64,000 nt of DNA from Mycobacterium xenopi (GTDB taxonomy: Bacteria; Actinomycetota; Actinomycetes; Mycobacteriales; Mycobacteriaceae), in the NCBI RefSeq assembly GCF_009936235.1, contig NZ_AP022314.1, forward strand, positions 2,790,001-2,854,000. Direction: 5' to 3'. Of this stretch, positions 54,877 to 62,092 are shown in pieces (the stretch's first letter is position 1; every line of letters starts with the position of its first letter). The notes beneath the pieces were generated by a model, which saw only the letters and a program-made list of their open reading frames with translations, was not told the DNA's origin and did no database searches. The translations under genes were made by a program, and so were the position numbers.

Positions 54877-55977
54877 TTACGACCCGTCTTCGGGCTCCTT
54901 GGACTCGGCGTCCGTGGCTTCGGTTTCGTCGGCCTGGTCTTCGGCGGGGTCGTTTGCGGGTTCAGCGGCGGCGGCGTCCGTGGCTTCGGTTTCGTCGGCC
55001 TCGGCGCGCTCTGGTACTTCGGTGTCTTCCGTTGTTTCGGACGGCTCGACCGGCTCGTCGGTGTTGGTGCCACTGGGCGCCGGAACCGGTTCCTCCTCGA
55101 CGGCCGGGCCGCCGGCACCGCCGAGGGTTGCGGGATCCTCGCGTCCTCTCGGCGCCAGCATCACATAGACCACTGCACCGATGAACACGAACGTCGATGT
55201 GAACGAGTTGATCCTGACCCCGGCGATGTGGGTCGCCGGGTCATCGCGTAATAGCTCGACCCAGAAGCGGCCCACGCAATAGCCGGCGACATACAGTGCA
55301 AACAGGCGACCGTGGCCGATCGTGAACCGCCGATCCAGATAGATCAGGGCGACGAATACCAGGACGTTCCACAGCAATTCGTAGAGGAACGTCGGCTGCA
55401 CCACCATCGCCAGCTGGCCGGTCGACACCCCGTCGAGGGAATGCACGTCGACGAATCCCGATGGATCGCGCCGGTAGAACACTTCCATGCCCCACGGCAT
55501 GGTGGTCTCGCGGCCGTAAAGTTCCTGGTTGAAATAGTTCCCGAGCCGGCCGATGGCCTGTGCGAGCACGATACCCGGGGCCACCGCGTCAGCGAAGGCC
55601 GGCAGCGGGATGCCGCGGCGGCGGCAACCGATCCACGCGCCCACGCCGCCGAGCGCCACCGCACCCCAGATTCCCAAACCGCCGTCCCAGATCCGCAGTG
55701 CAGCGACGAGACCGGCACCGCCGCTGCCGAAATACGTGCGCCAGTCGGTGATCAGGTGATAGAGCCGGCCGCCGACCAACCCGAAAGGCACCGCCCACAG
55801 CGCGATGTCGTAGATGACACCACGCTCGCCGCCGCGCGCCGCCCAGCGTCGATCCCCGATCAGCAGCGCAACGACAATGCCGGCGATGATGAACAGCGCA
55901 TATGCTCGGATGGGAATCGGGCCCAGGTGCCACACCCCGCGTGGCGGGCTGGGGAAGTAGGCGAGAATCCTCGTCAT
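54877..55977 (-). CDS. lgt: Prolipoprotein diacylglyceryl transferase
   Basis: Lgt adds diacylglycerol to the lipobox Cys of prolipoproteins, the first lipoprotein maturation step. The signature GRLGNYFNQELYGRETTMPW, and about seven membrane helices, fill the first 290 residues. A 75-residue acidic cytoplasmic tail follows (Glu, Asp, Thr, Ala rich), shorter than in M. tuberculosis (468 residues in all), and contains a repeated ADETEATDA block. ATG overlaps the trpA stop by four bases. An Lnt-like gene, for the last step of the pathway, is at the left edge of the window. Confidence 0.95.
   Translation of the reverse strand: MTRILAYFPSPPRGVWHLGPIPIRAYALFIIAGIVVALLIGDRRWAARGGERGVIYDIALWAVPFGLVGGRLYHLITDWRTYFGSGGAGLVAALRIWDGGLGIWGAVALGGVGAWIGCRRRGIPLPAFADAVAPGIVLAQAIGRLGNYFNQELYGRETTMPWGMEVFYRRDPSGFVDVHSLDGVSTGQLAMVVQPTFLYELLWNVLVFVALIYLDRRFTIGHGRLFALYVAGYCVGRFWVELLRDDPATHIAGVRINSFTSTFVFIGAVVYVMLAPRGREDPATLGGAGGPAVEEEPVPAPSGTNTDEPVEPSETTEDTEVPERAEADETEATDAAAAEPANDPAEDQADETEATDAESKEPEDGS
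54906..55001. repeat. 30-base direct repeat in the lgt tail
   Basis: The same 30-base word occurs at 54906-54935 and 54972-55001, in the same frame and 66 bases apart, encoding ADETEATDA-type residues twice. It marks a low-complexity tail that can shrink or grow by slippage. Confidence 0.7.
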
Positions 55978-56786
55978 GGTACGGAATCCCTTTGACGCAC
56001 ACCGATAGCCAGCTCCTCGGCCAGTGCGCGCAACGCTGGCATGCCCTCGGCTAAAGCCGACACCAGCGCTGAGCCGACGATGACGCCGTCAGCGTAGCCG
56101 GCAATTTCTGCGGCCTGCTGTCGTGACCGCACCCCCAACCCGACACCGACCGGTATGTCAGACACTGCCCTTATCCTGCGCACCAATTCGGGTGCGGTTC
56201 GCGAGACCACATCGCGTGCTCCGGTCACACCCATCGTCGACGCCGCGTAGACGAAGCCCCGCGACGCCTCGATGGTCGCCGCCAGGCGCTGCGGTGTCGA
56301 CGAGGGGGCGACCAGGAAGATCCGATCCAGACCGTGCTCGTCGGATGCGGCCAACCACTGTTCGGCCTCGTCGGGAATGAGATCAGGCGTGATGAGTCCA
56401 TGCCCGCCGGCGGCGGCCAAGTCGCGCGCAAACGCGTCAACCCCGTAGCGCAGCACCGGGTTCCAGTACGTCATCACCACTGCGCGGCCACCGGCGGCAC
56501 TGATCGCCTCGACGGCGGTCAAGGTGTCGCGAACCCGCACCCCGCCGCGAAGTGCGGCCTCGGACGCTGCCGCGATGGTTGGGCCGTCCATGCCGGGGTC
56601 CGAGTAGGGCAACCCCACTTCGATGAGGTCACAGCCACATTCGACCAGCGCGATCATCGCCGCGATCGAGGTTTGCACATCGGGATACCCGGTGGGCAGG
56701 TATCCGATCAAGGCCGCCCGATCGCTATTCCGGCACGCGTCGAAAAGTGGTGCGAGCCTGCTCATCTGGCTCTGCTCTACGGTCAT
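55974..56786 (-). CDS. trpA: Tryptophan synthase alpha subunit
   Basis: A 270-residue TIM barrel that cleaves indole-3-glycerol phosphate to indole. The catalytic Glu and Asp are in LIEVGLPYSDPGMDGP. ATG 56786 (MTVEQSQ) matches the M. tuberculosis start and overlaps the trpB stop (ATGA), coupling the two subunits of the complex. The following gene lgt also overlaps by four bases. Confidence 0.96.
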   Translation of the reverse strand: MTVEQSQMSRLAPLFDACRNSDRAALIGYLPTGYPDVQTSIAAMIALVECGCDLIEVGLPYSDPGMDGPTIAAASEAALRGGVRVRDTLTAVEAISAAGGRAVVMTYWNPVLRYGVDAFARDLAAAGGHGLITPDLIPDEAEQWLAASDEHGLDRIFLVAPSSTPQRLAATIEASRGFVYAASTMGVTGARDVVSRTAPELVRRIRAVSDIPVGVGLGVRSRQQAAEIAGYADGVIVGSALVSALAEGMPALRALAEELAIGVRQRDSVP

Positions 56787-58054
56787 GTCCGGCCGTTGCC
56801 TTCCGCATCGAGCAGGCCGAACCACTTCGCGGCGGTCTCGACGTCCTTGTCACCTCGGCCGGACAGGTTCACCACAATCACTGCGCCGCTGCCCATCTCG
56901 GCGCCCAGTTGCAGAGCGCCGGCCACGGCGTGGGCTGATTCGATCGCCGGGATGATGCCTTCGCTGCGGCTCAGCAGCCCGAACGCGTCCATCGCCTCCG
57001 CATCGGTGACAGCCCGGTACTCGGCGCGTCCGGTTTCCCGCAGCCACGCGTGTTCTGGCCCTACCCCGGGGTAGTCCAGGCCGGCCGAGATCGAGTGCGA
57101 TTCGATGGTCTGGCCGTCGTCGTCCTGCAGCAGGTACGAATACGAACCGTGGAACGCCCCGGGTGATCCGCCGGTGAAGGTGGCGGCATGCCGGCCGGTT
57201 TCGATGCCGTCGCCGGCGGCCTCGAACCCGACCAGCCGAACCCCGGGATCGTCGAGAAACGCATGGAAGATACCAATCGCGTTCGATCCGCCACCCACGC
57301 ATGCGGTCACCGCGTCGGGCAGCCGACCCGCCTGATCCTGGATCTGCACCCGCGTTTCGAGCCCGATGATCCGCTGGAAGTCGCGCACCATGGTCGGGAA
57401 GGGATGCGGACCCGCCGCGGTGCCGAAACAGTAATACGTGCTCTCGGCGTTGGTCACCCAATCCCGGAACGCCTCGTTGATGGCGTCTTTGAGGGTCTTC
57501 GAACCGGATTCGACCGACACGACCTCGGCGCCCAGCAGCCGCATCCGCGCCACATTGAGTGCTTGGCGCGCGGTATCGACCGCACCCATGTAGATGACAC
57601 AGTCCAGCCCGAGCAACGCACATGCGGTGGCAGTGGCCACCCCGTGCTGTCCGGCACCGGTCTCGGCGATCACCCTCGTCTTGCCCATCCGCTGCGCCAG
57701 CAGCGCCTGGCCGAGCACATTGTTGATCTTGTGAGAACCGGTGTGGTTCAAGTCTTCTCGTTTGAGGAAGATGCGAGCCCCGTGAGCATGCGCGCTGAGC
57801 CGGCGAGCTTCGTACAGCGGCGACGGCCGGCCCGCGTAGTTCGCCTGCAGCTTGTCCAGGGTGTCGAGGAATTCCTGGTCGGTGCGGGACTTGTCGTAGG
57901 CAGCGGTGACTTCCTCGATGACCGCCATCAGCGCCTCGGCGACGAAACGGCCGCCGTACACGCCGAAGTGACCACGGCTGTCGGGGTCGTGGCGAGTGGG
58001 TTCGGCGACGGCCGCACTAGAGCGAGGAAGCTCCGGGCCCGAAAGATCTGCCAT
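56783..58054 (-). CDS. trpB: Tryptophan synthase beta subunit
   Basis: A 423-residue PLP enzyme that joins indole and serine. The PLP lysine is in HTGSHKINN and the phosphate-binding loop is GGGSNAIG. A fold type II enzyme of normal length; the N-terminus before GHFGVYGGRFV is variable. ATG 58054 preferred; GTG 58057 and TTG 58060 are alternatives. It follows trpC by 64 bases. Confidence 0.96.
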   Translation of the reverse strand: MADLSGPELPRSSAAVAEPTRHDPDSRGHFGVYGGRFVAEALMAVIEEVTAAYDKSRTDQEFLDTLDKLQANYAGRPSPLYEARRLSAHAHGARIFLKREDLNHTGSHKINNVLGQALLAQRMGKTRVIAETGAGQHGVATATACALLGLDCVIYMGAVDTARQALNVARMRLLGAEVVSVESGSKTLKDAINEAFRDWVTNAESTYYCFGTAAGPHPFPTMVRDFQRIIGLETRVQIQDQAGRLPDAVTACVGGGSNAIGIFHAFLDDPGVRLVGFEAAGDGIETGRHAATFTGGSPGAFHGSYSYLLQDDDGQTIESHSISAGLDYPGVGPEHAWLRETGRAEYRAVTDAEAMDAFGLLSRSEGIIPAIESAHAVAGALQLGAEMGSGAVIVVNLSGRGDKDVETAAKWFGLLDAEGNGRT

Positions 58055-58118
58055 CACCAAGGCTCAACGCGCAACGGCTTCATCGGGTTCACGCTTCCGG
58101 CCATGGGCCCACGGGCGG

Positions 58119-58937
58119 CTAGCGGGCCGGTTTCGGGCAGGACGGGTGGGTGCCTGCGGTAACCAGATCAGCGACCGCGGCCCGCGGGTCAGCGCTGGTG
58201 ACCAGGCCTTCGCCGACCAGCACCGCGTCCGCACCGGCACCCGCGTACGCCAGCAGATCGGCGGTACCGCGAACCCCCGACTCGGCGATCCTGATCACGT
58301 CGGTGGGCAGGCCAGGCGCGATCCGCGCGAAACAATCGCGGTCGACTTCCAGCGTCGTGAGATCACGGGCGTTGACCCCGATCACCCGCGCCCCGGCCTT
58401 CAACGCCCGGTCGGCTTCTTCTTCGGTGTGCACCTCCACCAGAGCGGTCATGCCCAACGACTCGGTGCGGTCCAGCATCGACACCAGCGCGGGCTGCTCG
58501 AGCGCCGCGACGATCAGCAGCAGCATGTCGGCGCCGTGTGCCCGGGCCTCGTGAATCTGATAGGGGCAGACCACGAAGTCTTTGCGTAATACCGGCACCG
58601 ACACCGCGGCACGCACCGCGTCGAGGTCGGCTAGCGTGCCGTGGAAGCGGCGCTCCTCGGTGACCACGCTGATGATGCGCGCGCCGCCGTCCTCGTATGC
58701 GCGGGCAAGCTTCGCCGGATCGGAGATCGGCGCGAGTTGACCAGCCGACGGGCTGGCGCGCTTGACCTCGGCGATGACGGCGATCCCCGGCGCACGCAAC
58801 GCCGCCATCACGTCAAGCGGCGGCGGTGCTGCGGCGGCGGCCGCTTTGACCTCGGACAGGCTGACGACGGCTTCACGGGCGGCAACATCGGCGTGGACTC
58901 CCTCGAGGATGGAGTCGAGCACGGTTGCCGAACTCAT
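58119..58937 (-). CDS. trpC: Indole-3-glycerol phosphate synthase
   Basis: A 272-residue barrel enzyme; same length as the M. tuberculosis TrpC. Catalytic Lys in IAEVKRASPS, Lys/Asp in LRKDF and the phosphate-binding GESGVR/VGEGLV loops are present. The start ATG 58937 follows a GAAAGGAACCGACAGC leader. The frame is open upstream to 59117, overlapping the Rv1610-type gene, but that part is not conserved. Confidence 0.96.
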   Translation of the reverse strand: MSSATVLDSILEGVHADVAAREAVVSLSEVKAAAAAAPPPLDVMAALRAPGIAVIAEVKRASPSAGQLAPISDPAKLARAYEDGGARIISVVTEERRFHGTLADLDAVRAAVSVPVLRKDFVVCPYQIHEARAHGADMLLLIVAALEQPALVSMLDRTESLGMTALVEVHTEEEADRALKAGARVIGVNARDLTTLEVDRDCFARIAPGLPTDVIRIAESGVRGTADLLAYAGAGADAVLVGEGLVTSADPRAAVADLVTAGTHPSCPKPAR

Positions 58938-59016
58938 GCTGTCGGTTCCTTTCGCCGGGCCCCGCGGGTTATTGACGGCGTCCCTCGAAGGGTAGCGACC
59001 GAGAGCGTGCGGCCCG

Positions 59017-59673
59017 TCACCGACCCTCGGTGTCAGCTTCGTGTCGCGGGTCTTGGTCCAGCTGCGGCGCCGCCTCGCCGGGCCGATCCGTCGGATCACG
59101 GCCTTCGTCGAGCGCATCCCACATCACGCGCTCCGAGATCGTGTCGTCGTCCCCGCGGGCCCTCGATCGGCGTGTGGCCCGGGTCGCGTATTTGGTGGTC
59201 GCCGGCCCTGTCGCCGAGCGCATCAGCAACACCGCACCGGCCACCATGCACGCCGTGGCCACCAGCGTGATCGCGGCACCCCAGTAGCGTCGCTCGCTGC
59301 CCACCAGCGTGAATACCGGGACGTGCGCCAGGTCGGCCCCGCGTGCCGCGACGTCCGGAAGCGCCCACAAGCCAATGGCCAGGTAGCCGCTGGCCAGGCT
59401 CGCGACCGCGACCAGCATGGCCAGCAGCCGCAACGGCCACCCCCGCACCGCCAGCGCGGCGATCGCGATGGCCAGCAACAACACCGCCAGCGGAACCAGC
59501 GCCGTCGACCACGTCGCCCCGGAAATGGTGGCGGTCCTGGGTGGGCCGAGCCCGTCGAACGAGCGCACGACGACCCACGGCAGCCGCGCCGCCGCCCACA
59601 GGCCGCCAGCGGCGATCACCAGCAGCAGTTGGGCCGTCAGAACTGTCGGCTTGCGCCGCTCAGGCTTTGCCAT
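59017..59673 (-). CDS. Trp-biosynthesis-associated membrane protein (TIGR02234, Rv1610 type)
   Basis: A 218-residue protein with four membrane helices and a basic then acidic cytoplasmic tail. This family sits between trpE and trpC in most actinobacteria; it is assumed to serve tryptophan metabolism or transport but has no proven function. Its start overlaps the trpE stop by 14 bases. Confidence 0.88.
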   Translation of the reverse strand: MAKPERRKPTVLTAQLLLVIAAGGLWAAARLPWVVVRSFDGLGPPRTATISGATWSTALVPLAVLLLAIAIAALAVRGWPLRLLAMLVAVASLASGYLAIGLWALPDVAARGADLAHVPVFTLVGSERRYWGAAITLVATACMVAGAVLLMRSATGPATTKYATRATRRSRARGDDDTISERVMWDALDEGRDPTDRPGEAAPQLDQDPRHEADTEGR

Positions 59674-61207
59674 CGCCGCCGGTGTCGGGGGCGGTGAGCG
59701 TCTCGGCGGCGGCGATCGCGCGCAGCACCGCGCGTGCCTTGTTCGTCGCCTCGGTGTGCTCGTACGGCCCGTTGGAGTCGGCCACTACCCCGCCGCCGGC
59801 TTGCACGTACGCGGTGCCGTTGCGCATCAGCGCGGTGCGGATGGCGATGGCGAAATCGGCGTTGCCGGCGAAGTCCAGGTAGCCGATGACACCGCCGTAG
59901 AGGCCGCGGCGGGTCTTTTCCACCTCTTCGATCAGCTCCATCGCCCGCACCTTCGGGGCGCCGGACAGCGTGCCGGCCGGAAAGCAGGCCGTCACGGCGT
60001 CCAGCGCGGTGCGGCCTTCGGCCAGCATCCCGGTCACCGTCGACACCAGGTGCATGACATGGCTGTAGCGCTCGATGTGGCTGTAGTCCTCGACGCGCAC
60101 CGTTCCCGGCACGCAGACCCGGCCGAGGTCGTTGCGGCCCAGATCGACCAGCATCAGGTGCTCGGCGCGTTCCTTGTCGTCTTCGAGCAGTTCCTTTTCC
60201 AGCAGGATGTCCTCTTCGTCGGTGTGTCCCCTCCAACGCGTTCCAGCGATCGGATGCGTCGTGACCCACCGGTCGTGCACGGTCACCAGTGCTTCCGGAC
60301 TAGATCCGACAATCGAAAAATCCGTTCCGCCAACGTCATTCGGCACATGAAGCAGATACATATACGGACTGGGGTTGGAGGCCCGCAAGATCCGGTACAC
60401 GTCGATGGGTTCGACGTCGGTGTCCATTTCGAAGCGCTGCGAAGGCACCACCTGAAAGGCTTCGCCGGCCTCGATCTGCCGGACGAGATATTCGACAATC
60501 GCGCCGTATTCCTCGACGGTGCGCTGGGCACGGTGTTTGGGCTCGGGCCAGGTGAAGGTGGCCACGGTCGAAGGCAGCGGCTGGCCCAGTGCGGCGGTCA
60601 TCACGTCCAGCCGCGCGATCGCGTCGTCGTAGGCTTCATCGACGCGCTCGTCGGTGCCATTCCAGTTCACCGCGTTGGCAATCAGCGTGATGGTGCCCTC
60701 GTGGTGGTCGACCGCGGCGAGATCGGTGGCGAGCAGCAGCAGCATGTCGGGCAGATGCAGGTCGTCGACCGCCAGCTCGGGCAGCCGCTCGAGCCGCCGC
60801 ACCAGGTCGTATGCGAAGAAGCCGACCATGCCGCCCGACAGCGGCGGAAGCCCCGGCAGCGGGGCGGTGGCCAACAACTCCAGGGTGGCGCGCAGCGCCT
60901 GCAGCGGGTCGCCGCCGGTCGGCGCGTCCTGCGGCACCGCACCCAGCCACACCGCTTGGCCGTCGCGCACCGTCAACGCCGACGGCGCCCCCGCGCCGAC
61001 GAATGACCACCGCGACCACGACCGGCCGTTCTCCGCCGACTCCAACAGGAACGTGCCCGGCCGGTTGGCGGCCAGTTTGCGGTAGGCCGACAGCGGGGTC
61101 TCCGCGTCGGCCAAGACCTTGCGCGTGACCGGCACGACCCGGTGCTCGGCCGCCAGCGCCCGGAACGTCTCCCGTGACGTGGTGGCGGCAGCGAGTTGGG
61201 CCTGCAT
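59660..61207 (-). CDS. trpE: Anthranilate synthase component I
   Basis: A 515-residue chorismate-binding enzyme making anthranilate. The N-terminal LLES element of the tryptophan feedback site is in GTFLLESAENGR, and the catalytic GTRWRG, HLMLVDLGRNDLGRV and PAGTLSGAPKVRAMELI motifs follow. First gene of the trp-lgt run. The gap to the divergent bcpB is only 50 bases; no leader peptide or attenuator was seen. Confidence 0.96.
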   Translation of the reverse strand: MQAQLAAATTSRETFRALAAEHRVVPVTRKVLADAETPLSAYRKLAANRPGTFLLESAENGRSWSRWSFVGAGAPSALTVRDGQAVWLGAVPQDAPTGGDPLQALRATLELLATAPLPGLPPLSGGMVGFFAYDLVRRLERLPELAVDDLHLPDMLLLLATDLAAVDHHEGTITLIANAVNWNGTDERVDEAYDDAIARLDVMTAALGQPLPSTVATFTWPEPKHRAQRTVEEYGAIVEYLVRQIEAGEAFQVVPSQRFEMDTDVEPIDVYRILRASNPSPYMYLLHVPNDVGGTDFSIVGSSPEALVTVHDRWVTTHPIAGTRWRGHTDEEDILLEKELLEDDKERAEHLMLVDLGRNDLGRVCVPGTVRVEDYSHIERYSHVMHLVSTVTGMLAEGRTALDAVTACFPAGTLSGAPKVRAMELIEEVEKTRRGLYGGVIGYLDFAGNADFAIAIRTALMRNGTAYVQAGGGVVADSNGPYEHTEATNKARAVLRAIAAAETLTAPDTGGDGKA

Positions 61208-61257
61208 GCAGTTATCTTCCCAGACGTTTGCGATGCCGCTGGCGTAGCGTGACGGCC

Positions 61258-61728
61258 ATGAAAACCGGTGACACCGCGCCCGACTTCGAACTGCCCGATC
61301 AGACGGGAACGCCCCGCAAGCTCAGCGAGTTGCTCGCCGACGGTCCCGTCGTGCTATTTTTCTATCCCGCCGCCGGAACGGCCGGCTGCACGCGGGAGGC
61401 TTGCCACTTCCGCGATGTGGGCAGCGAGTTCGCCGCGGTGGGCGCGCAGCGGGTGGGCATCAGCACCGACCCGGTGAACAAGCAAGCCAAGTTCGCCGCT
61501 GATCACGGGTTCGACTACCCGCTGCTCTCCGACGCCGACGGGACGGTGGCTTCGCAGTTCGGAGTCAAACGCGGACTGCTGGGGAAGTTGATGCCGGTCA
61601 AGCGGACCACTTTCGTCATCGACACCGACCGCAGGGTGCTCGACGTGATCGGCAGCGAGTTCAACTTCAACTCGCACGCGGACAAGGCGTTGGAGACGCT
61701 GCGGGCACGGACGGGGCGGTCTGGCTGA
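61258..61728 (+). CDS. bcpB: Thiol peroxidase, peroxiredoxin Q/BCP type (Rv1608c type)
   Basis: A 156-residue BCP peroxiredoxin that reduces hydroperoxides. The peroxidatic and resolving Cys pair is in GCTREACHFRD, five residues apart as in E. coli BCP. The C-terminal part (KRTTFVIDTDRRV, FNSHADKALETL) is typical. ATG 61258 is the natural start; the frame upstream belongs to trpE on the other strand. Divergent from trpE as in M. tuberculosis. Confidence 0.93.
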   Translation: MKTGDTAPDFELPDQTGTPRKLSELLADGPVVLFFYPAAGTAGCTREACHFRDVGSEFAAVGAQRVGISTDPVNKQAKFAADHGFDYPLLSDADGTVASQFGVKRGLLGKLMPVKRTTFVIDTDRRVLDVIGSEFNFNSHADKALETLRARTGRSG

Positions 61729-62092
61729 CGCTTGAGTTTTGCAATTCTAGCTCCTCCCAACGCTTTTCGGGCACACCAGGCCGCGGCCTTGGCCTGCCCC
61801 GTCTGCTTGTCGGGTGTGGTCGCACGGTGCCGTTGCGCGGGGTACCCCAAGGGGGCTTCGGCAACTAAGCGGCTGGAAGGCTCAATAGTGATCATTGCCG
61901 ACGTCTTTCAACGCCGAAACCTCGCCGCGTGCAGCGGAATCGACCTCGCCATCCGCGGCGGTGTGGCCCCGAGCCGGGGGATAGGACTCTCCAAATAGGT
62001 CGAGGACGAAGTCGCGCACTGCCCGCCTGTCGTGGTGCACCCGTCGGGCGCTGGCGATCATGATATCGACATCGACCTGTTCCTGCTCAGCT
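61729..62092. other. Gap between bcpB and the ftsH-like gene
   Basis: About 364 bases. An open frame on the + strand (61732-61998) has low-complexity, Cys-rich content and no good ribosome site, and I do not count it. On the - strand a very short frame follows the ftsH-like gene and is listed separately. No repeat, tRNA or attachment site was seen, although this is where the synteny with M. tuberculosis ends. Confidence 0.4.
61882..62061 (-). CDS. Possible small protein downstream of the ftsH-like gene
   Basis: A 59-codon frame, ATG 62061 to TGA 61882, 31 bases after the ftsH-like stop and in the same direction. The translation is charged and non-repetitive (ASARRVHHDRRAVRDFVLD, then an acidic Ala-rich tail) and the same frame stays open upstream into the ftsH 3' end. 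No family was recognised and no strong ribosome site is present, so it may be chance. Confidence 0.25.
   Translation of the reverse strand: MIASARRVHHDRRAVRDFVLDLFGESYPPARGHTAADGEVDSAARGEVSALKDVGNDHY

Noticed and set aside
61732..61998. 88-codon open frame after bcpB
   Set aside because: Low-complexity Ala/Cys content, no ribosome site, and no recognisable family.
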